From: Artemisia argyi
Taxonomy: Eukaryota; Streptophyta; Magnoliopsida; Asterales; Asteraceae
Length of the DNA stretch: 64,000 nucleotides
Direction: 5' to 3'
Assembly: GCA_030686995.1 (NCBI GenBank)
Contig: CM060708.1
Span: 184,900,126 to 184,964,125 of the forward strand
A program made the translations under genes and the position numbers. The notes beneath the pieces were generated by a model. That model was not told where the DNA came from and searched no databases. It saw only the letters and a list, made by a program, of their open reading frames with translations. Numbering within the stretch: the stretch's first letter is position 1; every line of letters begins with the position of its first letter. Positions 11,044 through 23,328 of the stretch are shown piece by piece.

Positions 11044-12014
11044 ACTAGCAGCATACGAATTGAACCCGGTGTCTGCCCTAAGATTGAACATATGGAGGGC
11101 TATTTCTTTTCACCCTTTTCTTTACTTTTCTTTTTAATTCTTCAACTCCTTCTTTCTCCTTTCATTCTTTACTCGTTTTTTTCATATCATACCTAAGGAC
11201 TTCTAATACTAGCTATTTGGTGATGTCCTTGGGTAGATCCCTCCGGCTCTGGCGGATCATAGGACGGTTTTTCCTATCTTAATCACCTTATAACTCCATG
11301 ATTATCCTATAATTGCCATTGAAACCTTTGAAAATCTCTTAAAGTGTTTGTGATTATCAAACATTTTGTTTAACAATTTGAGAGTTTAGTGTTTTCTTTT
11401 GAAGGGCTCCCCCTTCACATGTGCTCAAAAGTATTAAATAAATTTGCACATGCGGGAGGAGCAAGCATTTTTTTTTGAATTGATCCGCTTTCAGTGAACA
11501 AGACCGATTCGAGACACGCTTACATCACTAGTTAGACTAGCTTGAAGTTATTACCCGGCCTGGTCAAATCCACAGAAAGTTTCTCAAAATGGTACATTTC
11601 TACTCAGACAAATCCTTTTTGAGACATGCTTACGTGGCTAGTTAAAGAGTTCCATTGTCAGCTTTTAGGTGGCAACTAGCTCTAGTAACTAACTTGATGT
11701 TATTACCCGTCGAGGATAAGTCTTTTCGAGATTACTAACTTTTATGTTTCGTCAATTCTTGGGATAATCTGAGTCTAGCTCGCATGAGATATGACTTATA
11801 ATCAACTTTGAACTTTCATATTTTAATCACATTCACTTTTTCTCCCCCTCAAAAATAGCATATAAGATGATATTTTTGACAATCTTTTTTATTAAAATAT
11901 GCCTTTTGAGTCTTATGGGGAGAATTCAACAAGAACTTTTGATTTCAAGAACGATGATTTTGTTTCAAGTGCTCCCCCTCAACAAGTGAATTCTTATTGA
12001 GGTGAAATACTTGT

Positions 12015-12068
12015 CTTTTGAGCAGAGTTATGAAAATCAGAAAATGTTTGATTAACTCTACTCAAAAG
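12015..12068. other. Long inverted repeat below the Sire-B third ORF
   Basis: A 16-bp stem with one mismatch (arms 12,015-12,030 and 12,053-12,068; the first reads CTTTTGAGCAGAGTTA) and a 22-base loop. It sits about 350 bases after the third-ORF stop on the minus strand. It could be a 3'-end processing or export structure, which is inference. Confidence 0.6.
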
Positions 12069-12422
12069 TAAGAAGCCTTCGCTCCTTATATCAGGATTGA
12101 GGCACTGATGCTTACCTCAAGGTCCTTTCTTTACAAGAACGGGTTGTACACTGTTATGTGTGCACAAGCCATTATGATAACAAATCAATCAAATGAAATA
12201 ATTAATATTGAAATGTTAATACCCATGTGTACCAGTTTAAATTTCATCAGTGATTGGAGCATCGACGTCTGTGAACTGTGGTTCTGGTCTTTTGAAGAGT
12301 CTGATGGGAAAGGAAGGTCTAACACCGATATAACTTTCCAGTCGTCTGATCTGCTCCCGAAGAGATAACCTTTCTTCAATTTTCATAACAAAGTTACGAA
12401 CTTGTCTTCTGGCACTGGATTT

Positions 12423-15400
12423 TCACTTTGGAGTTTCACCTTTTGATATCTTAAACCGATCATCATTCAACCGTTTGACTAGCCCATCGCGAACAGTTTT
12501 GAGCGTCACATCACAGAACTTGTGTAACTCATCGAGCCTCATAAAACTTATTAACTTTTTGCTGTTGAGGTAGGTGAAGCCAAAAGATGGTGTTTGGATG
12601 AGCGAGTACTGCGACATTTGATTAATTCTAGGAAATGAAGCTTGTGGCTTTGTCAAATTGATCTTCTGTTGGTAACTTTCCATTCCAAGCTGAAGATCTT
12701 CCACTCTTTCTTGAACTATCAATCGTCGGATGAAGAGAAGTAGAGATGACATGAAGTTGTATTGTGTTTCAGTATCGAATCCACGCATTCTTCCTTGAAC
12801 TTTTTCTAGATACATGTCTTCAATGTCATTTAGATAAAGATCAGGAAAATCTGCTTTGGAGAATTTGTACTTCTTTTCATCTTGTCTTTTAACCACAATC
12901 TCATTCATGAACATGTAGTTAAATCGTTTCAACTCTTGAATTTCCAAGATAGCAATGATCTTTGATTTATGCTTCACATTCTCTAATGACTTGGTGTCTA
13001 ATCTGTGAGTGTAACCGAGACGACGACGTTCAGGCCAGTGCTGAATCCCGTGTAAAGCATCTCTGTCGTAAGCTATGATAGAGTCGCTAAATACTGGAGT
13101 AGATTCTTCAATAGCAGGAACTTCGTATCTTGCGGCTGGTACTGAGATAGTCAATGAGGAAGCATATTTCAGTTTTGATTTCTCTTGAGAGAGTTGGAGG
13201 TTACGAAGATCCTTGTTGAAGAAGAAGCTGTAAGGTATCTTAGGCTTTTTGGGAAATCCTTGCAGAGGTAATGGTTTAGTCTAATCAGTGAAGTAAGGTT
13301 TGTCCTGTCTTTTAGAATAGTTGTCGAGATTCGCCTTAGGATTTAGCCAGTCAAACTTACCAGACATTGCACTAGCTATATTCTGCATATGAAACTCGAG
13401 TTCCATCTTATTACCAGATCTAGACTTGAGGAATTCTTGTGCATCCCAATTGATTCTTCTGAGCTCCGCCTTTGTAAGTTTCTCAATTTGAAGCTCCTTC
13501 ATCATAACCTGAGTATATTGCAGTGTATTACCTGGAAGAGGTTCTTCATCTTCGAGAGGAGGTTGAGCTTTGACCAATTCTGTCAACCAATCATTTTCAG
13601 GTGTGTCATCATTGTCGAGCCATGAGTGACGCCTTCTTTTCTTTGATTTCTTAGACTTGGATGTAGTATCCTTGTCTTGAGCTTTTGAGGTTGACGATGG
13701 TCCGGGTTGAGAATCGGGAATTGGGGAGGCACGGAAATCGGTATCGGGTTGTCCTTCATAATCATCAGTTCGGTGCATTAGATTTTCTTCCTCATTTGTG
13801 GGACCTTGACCAGTAGCTGAAGTGTGTTGCTGATTTCCAGCAGGAGTAGGATCCTTTTGTGGTTGGTGAGAAGATGATGGACCGGTTCCAGACTTGTGTT
13901 TCTTACCTTTTGAGTTCGGGTCCGGATCGTCATCTTTCCTTGACCTCTTCAGGGATCCAACAGCTTCTTTGCATGACTCTTTAGACAAGTTGGCAGCAAT
14001 AGCATCGACAAGTGCTTTTTCTTCAGGTGTCTGCGTGGTTTTGTAGGCAACTTTGTCGTAGAGTTGAGCAAGCAGGTCATCGAATGATGGTTCAGATATG
14101 GTTGGAGTTGGTGTTGAAGCTTTTGCAGGGTGAAGCGTGAATGGTGTTGTTGACAACATTTTATTTACAACACTTCTTATCCTGTGCTCCAAGTTGTCCT
14201 TAATAGGTGCAATAAGACTTGTTACTTCGGGAGTAACAATTTCAACCAGATTCTCAGTGAGGTAATCTAGTGTGAAAGTCCTGATGAGTCCTGTCAAATC
14301 TGCCTTCATGAACTTATCGATTTGCTGCTTTGCCTCCTGAAAGTCTTCAACTTGTTTAGCAAGACTGGTGACCATGGTTGTGAGAGTGTTGACTTGCTCC
14401 TGAAGATCAACTAGTTTTGTCGATTCATTGATTGATTGTTGCTTAGATGCGGTCTCAGCGGGTGTAGGAGATGAATGTTCCGGTGATGATTCAGATGACG
14501 ACTCGTTGTGAGAGCTTGAAGAAGAAGCTGGAGGAGTCGGATCCTTTGGTGGAGAGTCTTGAGGAGGTGGAGGTTGCTGTGAAGATGTCTGCTTAGATTG
14601 TGAAGATGACTGAAGGAATACGTTGGTGTCTAATGCGTCCTTTTCTTCATTTTCTTTTCGTTTGCGTTCCTCTTCTTCCTGTGCAAGAAACTCTAAAGTA
14701 GTGAAATGGTCAAATTCCAGATCCGTGGCAATGTTCTCCTGTCCGCCAACATTCTCCTCTCGTTCTCAGTTTCAGTCATAGTGATGTCTCCTATAGCATC
14801 TGTGTCTGTTACTTTGTCATCAGGTTGTGAAGCTGGTTCCAAAGTAGTAGTCACAATGGGAGGAACTATGCTGCTGGTAGCGCCTTCATGTTCTTGTTGA
14901 TTGACAGGTGGTGATGAAGTCGACTGAGGAGTGATGCTTCCCTCTGATCTTTGAGAAATTTCTTTTCTTCAGCTCGTATTTCGACAACTATACTTTTCAA
15001 TTTTCTTTTGTCGACCAATTGTTCAACGATTGGTTCGTCTTCTTCATCATCATTGGGTTCATTTATCGTGATCCCTTTTCTCTTTCTTTTATCTGCTTCA
15101 AAGGTTTCTAGACTTTGTTGTATAGCAATTTCCATTTCAGGAAATGCTTCTTCAGGTACTCTTACTCTTCGTTCAAAGTCTTCCTCTTCTTCTTCAGATT
15201 CTGTGTCAAACTCAGAGTCGCTTTCAGAGGGTGGCGGTGTAGGTTCATCTTGAAGAGCGAGCTTTGGTGTTACCTTCTTCTTAGGCTTAGTTGCAGGCTT
15301 AGGTTTGGGTGTCGGTTTAGGTTTGGTGGAAGGTTTGGTTTTGGTAGAAGGTTTGGTTTTGGGAGTAGCCTTTGACTTTGTTTGCGGTGAGCCAGTGGTG

Positions 15401-16377
15401 CTTGTAGTACTCCCAGATTTCACACTTCCCTTACTACGAGTCTGTATGGTAGTTTCTTCCTGAATCCCTTTGTAAGCATCATCGTAGAATTTGTAGTTCG
15501 AACTTTTCTTGATATTATCATCAAGAAGATACTCGGGAAGCCTCATTCCTTTTTGCTTAGTAGAGGATGTGGTCATTTTGACAAAAGAAATGGTGAAGTC
15601 GGCCTCGAAGAGGTGCTTTGGCTCATTAGGATCGCCCATTCTTTTGATGAATTCCGGTGTATCTTTGTAGAAATATTCAATGAGAAGTTTTGTGAACCGT
15701 ATGAATGGGATCATAGTCTTTTCACTTCCAGTTTGAATGCTGTAGACTATATCGTTCATTAATGGAACTGCAAAGTCAATGGGTGACATGCTCACCATTC
15801 CCCAAAATGCTTGTAAATGCTCAAGTCTGGGATGTTCGTGACCACTTTTTCTTCCTGATATAGATCGTACGACTAGCAAATAGAATGTTCTCCAAGGCTG
15901 AGGTATATTCTTCGCATTGAATCTGGAATGCTTAATCAGAGGTAAGTCGTCTTGAACATCGTATCCAAGTTCAATGAAGAAGTCCAGAAGATCCAGTTCA
16001 GGCAACATTAGAGCAAATTCATTGTCAGGTTGTGGTAGAAGGAAGACTGTACGAAGGACATCGTGATCTACAATGTAAACTTGTCGATCCAGCGTAACAG
16101 TGAAAGACTCATCATCTAAGTTAACCTTTGCCGTAAGCCAGAACTGATGAAGATAGAACACAGGAACTGAAGTAGATTTGTTGAGCAGATGCTTGCATGG
16201 ATGTGCAAGGAGAATATCTTTGACAATCTTGCACGAGTTCTCAGGAATTCTCAATTTGTCAAAGTCAACTCGAGGATTGTTATTGCCAATGGTGACGTTG
16301 TAGTCAGCGGAAATGATGTCATCCATGGTGAGTAGTGGAAGAGTTTGTTCGGGGACATTCTCATTGTGTTCAGCCAT
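12423..16377 (-). pseudogene. Sire-B third ORF (env-like position), broken
   Basis: A very long accessory ORF of about 1,300 codons after RNase H, in the place where Sireviruses may carry an env-like gene. Start MAEHNENV at 16,377 is preferred because a 3' splice-site-like TTTTTCAG ends six bases before it. A further in-frame Met lies at 16,434. The N-terminal 300 residues look globular (VFYLHQFWLTAKVN, DHDVLRTVFLLPQ). Next come a Lys-Pro repeat region (TKPSTKTKPSTKPKP), an acidic run, a Ser-rich linker, a coiled-coil candidate (VDLQEQVNTLTTMVTSL, about 14,360-14,430) and a charged C-terminus. A frameshift near 14,940 and a TAG at 13,281 interrupt it. I see no signal peptide or membrane span, so the env label is positional only. 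Similar ORFs are common in Asteraceae repeats, from memory. Confidence 0.7.
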
Positions 16378-16383
16378 GTTAAT

Positions 16384-17768
16384 CTGAAAAACATTATCAT
16401 AAACCAAACATCCAGATTTGTTACTCGTTAGCACGATTCCAAAGTTTGATTACAGATAAGCATTTAGAATCATTTAGGCATGGATGGTTCAATTATTACA
16501 TGTAAAGTGAAGTTTGGAGTATACTTAGACAAATTTGGAATCATGAAATTAAGCATGAAGCACTTATACATTCACATACGCACAAAGATTATCCAAGATA
16601 CATAATAACATTACACGTTACATATAATAATAGTCATCATCACAAGTTACATGTTTTCGAAATTACAACATTTAATGTTCTCGAAATATTACACATATGA
16701 CAATTTATCGCAAACACATAGAGTCCTTGATAAACTTTAATTGTGATTTCGAAATGAAATCCTGAAAAGTTTCGCAAAACCCTTAATGTAACTGTTTTCG
16801 AAAAAATCCACAAATAGTGTTTTCGAAAGAAAACAGAATTTGTGAAATTTTCGCAAACACTCAATTGTGAGTTTTCGAAAAATTTCACAGCTTGTGTTCT
16901 CGAAAAAGTCAGCATTTGATGAGAATATTTCGCAAACATGCAAAACATGTTTTCTAGAAAGATATCCAAAGAGTATTTGCGAAAGAATTTCGAAAATACA
17001 AGTCTTTGAAAAGTTTTCGAAAAGACATGTTTTGTATGTTCTCGAAATATGTCCACCATTACTGGTGATTGCGAAAAACGGTTTTTGAAAGATTCTTTAC
17101 AAGAATTTTGAAATTAAGCCAACGTACGTTTCTTTATGAATTTTAGTGATCCAAATGATGAAACCTGTCGTAAACGATAATGAACAATAATGAGAAACAT
17201 ATTATGATCATGTATGCAATATTTACAAAATTTGGCAAGAACACGTTTGCGAAAAACACAAGAGCATGAATCCACTTATCTTTACTAAGTCTTGTGAAAC
17301 ATTTAACACTCATTGGAACAAGTTAAGCACAAGCAACATGCCAGATAAACATCATACGAGAATTACCCCATTTGGTCAAAAACCCCACTCATCGAGAATC
17401 AAGCAAACATGGATATGGGTCAAATTAAAGTGCATAACAATGATCCTTACTCACATAACAAGAAATCCCATCAAGAATAATGACAAAAACATCAACGAAT
17501 CAACAATACCTAAATCGTACCAAAACCCTAAATATCGAGAATCACACAAGCACGTATTTGAAAGAGATTAAATGTTATGGGTAAGTTAGAAACATGTTTT
17601 AGGACAAAACCCCTATCAAAAATTAACCCCCCAAACACGTTTTGTTTAGTCCCGAAATTATTGAAACCCTAGGTTTTCAAAGCGAGATATCATGAAATCT
17701 AACCGTTAATTTTGTGATTAAACGAAAACCATAGTTTGAAATCGTCTAAAGATTACGTAGAAACTTAC
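16384..17768 (-). promoter_or_regulatory. Possible intron before Sire-B third ORF
   Basis: Minus strand: donor CC/GTAAGT with its G at 17,768, and acceptor GTTTTTCAG ending at 16,384. That gives a 1,385-base interval whose removal would place the ATG (16,377) six bases after the junction. Both sites match plant consensus well. No transcript evidence is available. Confidence 0.4.
16654..17080. repeat. CGAAA-rich array upstream of the third ORF
   Basis: About 16 short TTTCGAAA, TCTCGAAA, TTGCGAAA or TTTCGCAAA units in about 430 bases. A similar array occurs at 42,797-43,232, in the leader before gag of the same element. Units are not in exact tandem. The central TTTCGAAA is palindromic. Confidence 0.7.
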
Positions 17769-18193
17769 GGTTTGAAGATTGGAAGCTTGTATTTTTTGTT
17801 TGAATCACAGCCGTAGGTTTCAAAGGGTGTTTGTTTGATATTGTGATTTTTGATATTTTAGAAACGGGTTGTATGTTTTGTGTTAATGTTTTGTTTTTGA
17901 AACTTTGCCATTTTGACACCTTTAGTCCCCTAACTACTAGTTTTGCAAAATGAGTCCTAAAGTTAGATACAAGTAGATAACCAAATGCAATAAACCAAGA
18001 TATACTCCGTATGACATCGTTTGTGAAAAGAAAAGGATATGAGGTATCCATTAAGTCCTGAAACAACGCATCTAAAGGAAATATGCAAGTATACCGTTTT
18101 GAAAAATATGAGAAAAGTTTGAGCGTGTCTCCCCCTCAACACTTGTAAAATAGAAAGAAATAACAAGGTGTTGAAAGGAAGCGATATACTTGC

Positions 18194-18244
<51 letters not shown>

Positions 18245-18341
18245 GCGAGAAATAGAGAAAAAATCTTTTTGTGTTTTTGAGGTTTTGAAAAATATGAGAA
18301 AAAATTATTTTACAAAGATAGTTTGTTTGATGTTTGACATT
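17090..18341 (-). other. Sire-B spacer between RNase H and third ORF
   Basis: Noncoding, AT-rich. It contains another minus-strand TTGAGGGGGAGA tract at 18,128-18,140, the poly-T run 18,195-18,240 (poly-A on the coding strand), and the candidate splice donor at 17,768. It may hold a promoter for the third ORF (inference). Short ORFs here look accidental. Confidence 0.5.
18195..18240. repeat. Homopolymer T46
   Basis: Forty-six T in a row on the plus strand, which is A46 on the Sire-B coding strand, about 100 bases after the RNase H stop. The exact length may be a sequencing or assembly estimate. Confidence 0.9.
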
Positions 18342-19196
18342 TTACTTGTGTTTTAGAAACTTTTCCAGATCCTCTGGTGTCAAACATCGCATACCAATTT
18401 GGTGAACCAAACTAGCAAACCCTGATGGAGCTAAGGCTTTTGTAAGTAAGTCCGCCAATTGGTACTCAGTGCCCACAAAATATAATTCAACTGTACCCTT
18501 TTCGACATGCTCCTTGATGAAATGATATCGGAGATCAATGTGTTTGGATTTGCAGTGATGAACTGTGTTGCAGGAGATTGCAATGGCACTTTTGGAATTG
18601 CAGTAGATCGGAATCTTATTGAATAGGTAGCCATAGACTTTAAGTTGTGATCTCATCCAAATGACTTGAGCACAACAAGCAGACATAGCTACGTATTCAG
18701 ATTCTATTGATGACAGTGATGTGCAGTCCTGCTTCTTTGATTGCCAAGACACAAGTTTATCTCCAAGAAACTGTAATCCACCTGATGTACTTGTTCGCGT
18801 GTCTAAGCATCCTGCATGGTCAGCGTCTGAAAAAACTATTAGTCCAAAAGCAGAATCCTTCGGATACCAGATTCCCAAATGGATGGTTCCCTTTATGTAT
18901 CGAAGGATTCTTTTTGCCTCATTGATGTGTTTCTCAGTTGGTTTAGATTGATATCACGAACACATATAGACAGCAAATACAATATCAGGTCTGCTAGATG
19001 TGAGATACATAAGGGACCCAATAATACTTCGGTATTTGGTAGGGTCAACAGGAGTCCCATGTATGTCAGCATCTAGTTTTATGGAATTGGCCATGGGTGT
19101 ATTCATTGTATCACAACTTTGCATTCCATGTTTCTTTAAAATCTCAAGAGCATATTTAGACTGATTTAGAAAAATTCCACGGGGTGATTGATGAAC
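18342..19196 (-). pseudogene. Sire-B RT C-terminus and RNase H
   Basis: Copia-type RNase H. The first Asp is in VFSDADHAGCLDTRTSTSG, followed by WQSKKQDCTSLSSIESEYVA with the catalytic Glu, CNSKSAIAISCN with Asp replaced by Asn/Ser-type residues, and HIDLRYHFIKEHVEKGTVEL and QLADLLTKAL at the end. Upstream of 18,878 the frame continues through the RT thumb (SIIGSLMYLTSSRPDIVFAV) with a TGA at 18,954-18,956, at a position usually Arg. It is separated from the RT by a TAA at 19,197. The ORF ends the pol of the element. Confidence 0.88.
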
Positions 19197-19827
19197 TTAT
19201 AGTCCTAGAAAGAACGTAAGTTCACCCATCATGGACATTTCGAAATTGTCTGTCATTAATTTTGCAAAATCCATTGAGTAAATTTTGTTGGTTGAAGCAA
19301 AAATAATGTCATCGACATAAATTTGAACGATTAATAAGTCCGCCCTGTATGTTTTTGTAAACAGTGTTGGGTCCACCGAGCCTAGAGAAAAGTTATTAGC
19401 CAACAGGAATTTAGATAACTTATCATACCACGCCCTGGGGGCTTGCTTGAGACTGTAGAGAGACTTCTTAAGCTTGTAGACATGATTGGGACGTTTTGGA
19501 TCAACGAATCCTTCAGGTTGACTGACATAAACCACCTCACGGAGTTGACCATTCAGAAAAGACGTTTTCAGATCCAATTGATAAACAATCATATTCCGAT
19601 GAGCAGCATAAGCTAAGAAGATCCGTACAGCTTCATGTCTAGCTACTGGAGCAAATGATTCTTCAAAATCTATTCCTTCTTCTTGAGAGTATCCTTTTGA
19701 TACCAAGCGTGATTTGTTGCGCATGACAGTACCTTCTGCATCCAGTTTGTTTTTCCAGATCCATTTTAATCCAATGACAATGATTCCTTCTGGTTTTTCA
19801 ACTTTCACAACTCGTAATTTCCGGTCA
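19197..19827 (-). pseudogene. Sire-B reverse transcriptase, split by Tekay-C
   Basis: Copia [91 protein letters not shown] and the catalytic YVDD in [13 protein letters not shown]. All core motifs are intact. Its N-terminal end lies across the 11.2-kb Tekay-C insertion at 31,050-31,267, and the reading frame is consistent across the insertion once the duplicated TCA is counted once. It ends at a TAA (19,197) at a position normally Gln. Confidence 0.9.
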
Positions 19828-20613
19828 TTTTCCAAACCTCGACAATTTACTATTCACAAGTTACTATTCATCATTTACTATTCATCGATCACTATTCACC
19901 ATTTTTGAGGTCAATTTGACATTCCGAGAAACATTCAGAAATTTTACTATTCACTTGACACTATTCATTTCCGAGAGAAAACCACTATTCACGTGCATTA
20001 CTCATTTCATCGTAAACATAGTTTACGGGTATTCAAAAATTCGCGTAACCGTATTGGTTCAAGAGCGAATTCATGCATTATCATTGGGACACTTCATATA
20101 GACTAGAAATAGTCTGCATATCATCCTTAGGGCACTTGCATACTATTCCACTCGTAGGATAATTAAACTAATACTTTTGGTATAATTAACTTTTACGTAT
20201 AATTATTTCTAAATAAACGTTAACAAACGACCAATAATGTGACTAACACGTCCGACACTCCCGACTATGACCCAAAATATATTTTTATACTCAGTATAAT
20301 AATATAAAAATTATATTATTAATTTACCCGGTGTTTTCAAATCAATTACTATATTTTACGGTCGGAGCTTATTACTCCGTCGGTTTGCGATATTTCAACC
20401 CGATAATTATTTTAACACCCGATTATCATCAGGAATAATATTTTACAACTTTTACAACTTCGTCGTATTTTATTTTACCTCGTCACGATTTATTTTTAGT
20501 TAACACGGTACCCGGTAACACCTAATACACAAAATATCTAACAAATACATACACTTGGGGACATAAGCCTTAATTAGCCCCAACTTTTCCCCTTTTCCCT
20601 CCTTTGTGAACCG

Positions 20614-20634
20614 CCCCCCCCCCCCCCCCCCCCC
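20614..20634. repeat. Homopolymer C21
   Basis: Run of 21 C, repeated at 28,810-28,830 in the other LTR. It lies upstream of the putative TATA box. Confidence 0.9.
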
Positions 20635-20787
20635 TCCTAAGCCATCTCATGTGCTAAACACTCACCAACCCAATTTAATGCTTACCAAACCTTTGTCTCT
20701 AAGTATATATTACACATTTCTCATCCCATTTTATCACAAATAATTTTACTAGTTCAAGAAAACTTTTTCTCTCATTTTTCTCTCTTG

Positions 20788-20794
20788 TATAAAT
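20788..20794 (+). promoter_or_regulatory. Putative TATA box, Tekay-C LTR
   Basis: TATAAAT preceded by a CT-rich run (TTTTCTCTC) and followed by a purine-rich leader. It is the best promoter candidate in this LTR. The same sequence occurs in the 3' LTR near 28,984-28,990. Confidence 0.4.
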
Positions 20795-21593
20795 CGGCCT
20801 AGGGTGATCAAGAAGCAAGAACAACAATTTTTCCAAGATCTAGATATAAACTTGTTCACTTAGTCATCCTTGTTGGAGTTTTGAAATAGAAACTCAAGGA
20901 TTAGTAGGTTTTTCATCATCTAAACTCCCTAAACCTTCAAGTAAGTTAACAAACTCATTTTTATAATTTTTACAAGTTATTACTATGATTATATACTTTT
21001 CTTACAAGAACTCATGCATATAATGGCTTATACCACTTTATTTTATAAACTTTTAACTTTTGAACCTTAGTAAGTGATTATTGTTAGATCTTTGTTAGAT
21101 CTACTTGGTTATGATGTTTAGGAACCCATGACACCCTAAGAAGGTGTATGGTAGGATTAGACTAGTTTTGTGGTGATTGAAAGTGGTTTGGTTGAAGTTG
21201 GAACAAGTTTGAAACTAGGAAAATGGTTTTTGAAACTACATATTGACCTACTGTCCCTATTTTTATTTCGTGGGAAAATCAGTAGATGGTGGTTAAGTTT
21301 TGACCAAAGATTTAGAAAATAGTTTCAAAAACGAAACTTTAGGCGAAAGAACGGATTAAAACGAGTTTATAACGAAGGAGATGTGATTTTTGTAAATTTA
21401 ACGACGAAAACTATTTTTCTAAAAACTGCATGCTGTTTGGCAGTTTTCGACGGGTAAAAAGAGGTGTTAAACGTAACCTAGAGGAGCCGAGTTATCAAAA
21501 ATATATTAGTATATACAAAAACGAATCCGTGGACATAAAGAACAAGGAAAATGAGCTTAAAACGATCAAGTTATACCCGTTTTAACATCGTCA

Positions 21594-21596
<3 letters not shown>

Positions 21597-21673
<77 letters not shown>
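21597..21673. repeat. TA microsatellite in Tekay-C 5' LTR
   Basis: About 38 TA units. The 3' LTR copy at 29,793-29,858 is shorter by about 11 bases. TA tracts in a roughly equivalent position occur in the Tekay-F LTR (49,025-49,064 and 49,115-49,192). Confidence 0.95.
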
Positions 21674-21675
<2 letters not shown>

Positions 21676-22865
21676 ACACAAATAAAAATAATAACTTACG
21701 CGCTAAACGGTATATTTTCTAGAAATGTTACTAAGGACTATTTTCTTATCAAATGAATACGTATGACCCAAGAGAATATTTATACGACTTAACGACGTTA
21801 TTTTAAGGTTTTCGATACGAGGAATATAACGCTAACATTTTCATACGAGATAATACGACAAGTTTTTATAACTCCAATTGGACTTATTTTTCCTAAGTAT
21901 GGAAAGTACTTTATTTGACAATAACTAGTATTTCCAAGTCACGAGTGGTATAGGTATCATGTGCATGTGCATTCATTTCATCACGGCATGATCTAAATTA
22001 GATCACGATTATTCATTTAGGTTGCGGCTATTGTTCGCGCCTCATTGTCCCGATTACTTTACCATCGTTGTACCATCTTTGTACTATCACTCCAGGTGAG
22101 TCTTCATAGCCCCGTTTTAATTACTTATTTGATTTTAAATCCCACGGGGGAGAATACATTGCACAATTATTTTTTTGTACATGCCCAAGTATTACAAATT
22201 CCATACATTGCTTAAGTTGCCTTACTACCAAGTTAAGTCCCCTTATATATCATGGACCGTTAATTTTAGTGCTAAGCGAGAGTGAGTGGATAGATCTATC
22301 GAGGGTGACGCCTCCATTCGTGTTTTGGTTGCTCCAACGGGACGAATGCATTTCATGTCTTATCATAATTGAGTGTCTGGTAAACACTCTGGTGGGGCCA
22401 TTACAAAGTCTAGCTTCGGGGTCATGAGCTTAAGAGCCAATGTAGCTTTTTTTGACATTTTTGTCGGTTTACTTTACACTTGTGGCTTATGTACATACGA
22501 TTTACTTATAAACCTATGATTATTCACCAACTTTATGTTGACCATTTTTCGCAATGTATTTCTCAGGTTATTAAGGTAGCTTATATTGCATACATCTGGA
22601 CCTTCATGGAGTCGCGGAGTCGACGCGTCTCACCATATTTTCTGCACTTATGAAACGTTTGATCTTGTTGAACTTATTTTAACTATATTGGTAAACTCTT
22701 TTGGGGACCTAAGCTTTGTAAACTCTGAATGTTTTAATGATCAAACGCTGTATTTTCTAAACGACACTTTAGGTCGTTCAATATAACTGTAACTATGGTG
22801 CTATGACAGTCACCCCCAGGTATTCCATTCCGCTGCCATTCAGGTATTTTGGGGGTGTGACAGAT

Positions 22866-22877
22866 TGGCATCAGAGC
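22866..22877 (+). promoter_or_regulatory. Tekay-C primer binding site
   Basis: TGGCATCAGAGC lies three bases after the LTR end. It resembles the initiator tRNA-Met site TGGTATCAGAGC, with one difference. The same variant is at 50,165-50,176 in Tekay-F, so it is a family feature. Confidence 0.85.
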
Positions 22878-23058
22878 TAAGGTTATAGCGAACTAGGATG
22901 TATCTTGGACCCTAGACTATAACAACATCATCATAACATCTCATCATTTCATCATAGGTGCATATTCACTATACATGTTGTTTTACGCACACACTGTTCG
23001 AGTTATTCATACCCATACTCATATATATATGATTATATTGACCTGGTTCACAAGTGAC

Positions 23059-23328
23059 ATGTCTTCAGATACCCACGCTGTTATCCTTTCGTCGAATTCC
23101 GACATTGAAGATGCCTTGTCACCTTCCACTACCATTATACCACTAGCTGTACTCACACCACCATTAGCACTATTGAATTGTCATAAGAGCAAGGTTCTCA
23201 TTCAGCCTATACATAGAATGCCGTTTGGTAGAGTATTCAGACTTAATTTTAATGGACTTATTAGGATGCTTATTTCAAGGGGGATAGCATGTTTTCTTTC
23301 CTTCACTAGTAGGACGCTTACTACTTAG
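23059..23328 (+). pseudogene. Tekay-C upstream accessory ORF, decayed
   Basis: Starts MSSDTHAVILSSNSDIED, clearly related to MSSNTHPISLSSNSGTED at 50,382 in Tekay-F. After about 90 codons it ends. The rest, to about 23,750, is out of frame and barely recognisable, whereas the Tekay-F copy runs 350 codons. Position just after the leader and before gag is the same in both elements. Function unknown. Confidence 0.6.

Larger units (their letters stand above)
9940..12422 (-). other. Sire-B 3' spacer with repeated purine tracts and stem-loops
   Basis: About 2.5 kb between the third ORF and the 3' LTR, with no credible gene. On the minus strand further AGGGGGAG tracts occur at 11,407-11,415, 11,842-11,850 and 11,972-11,983. 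Multiple PPT copies are a described feature of Sireviruses. A dense set of short inverted repeats lies at 10,475-11,043, and a longer one at 12,015-12,068. A pyrimidine-rich (plus strand) stretch occupies 11,100-11,190. Confidence 0.65.
19828..22862 (+). mobile_element. Tekay-C 5' LTR
   Basis: A 3,035-base LTR nearly identical to 28,024-31,046. It contains a C21 run at 20,614-20,634, a TATA-like box TATAAAT at 20,788-20,794 after a CT-rich tract, and a TA microsatellite at 21,597-21,673. Near its end, 22,809-22,818 (GTCACCCCCA) pairs with 22,850-22,861 in a terminal hairpin. Short ORFs, including 22,586-22,786, are not family proteins. Confidence 0.88.

Noticed and set aside
14951..15375. Ser/Arg-rich plus-strand ORFs antisense to the Sire-B third ORF
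   Set aside because: They are shadows of the Lys-Pro and Glu-rich repeats on the coding strand.
12423..16377. Calling the Sire-B third ORF an envelope gene
   Set aside because: Position fits, but I see no signal peptide, membrane span or fusion-type segment. The middle is Lys-Pro and acidic low complexity.
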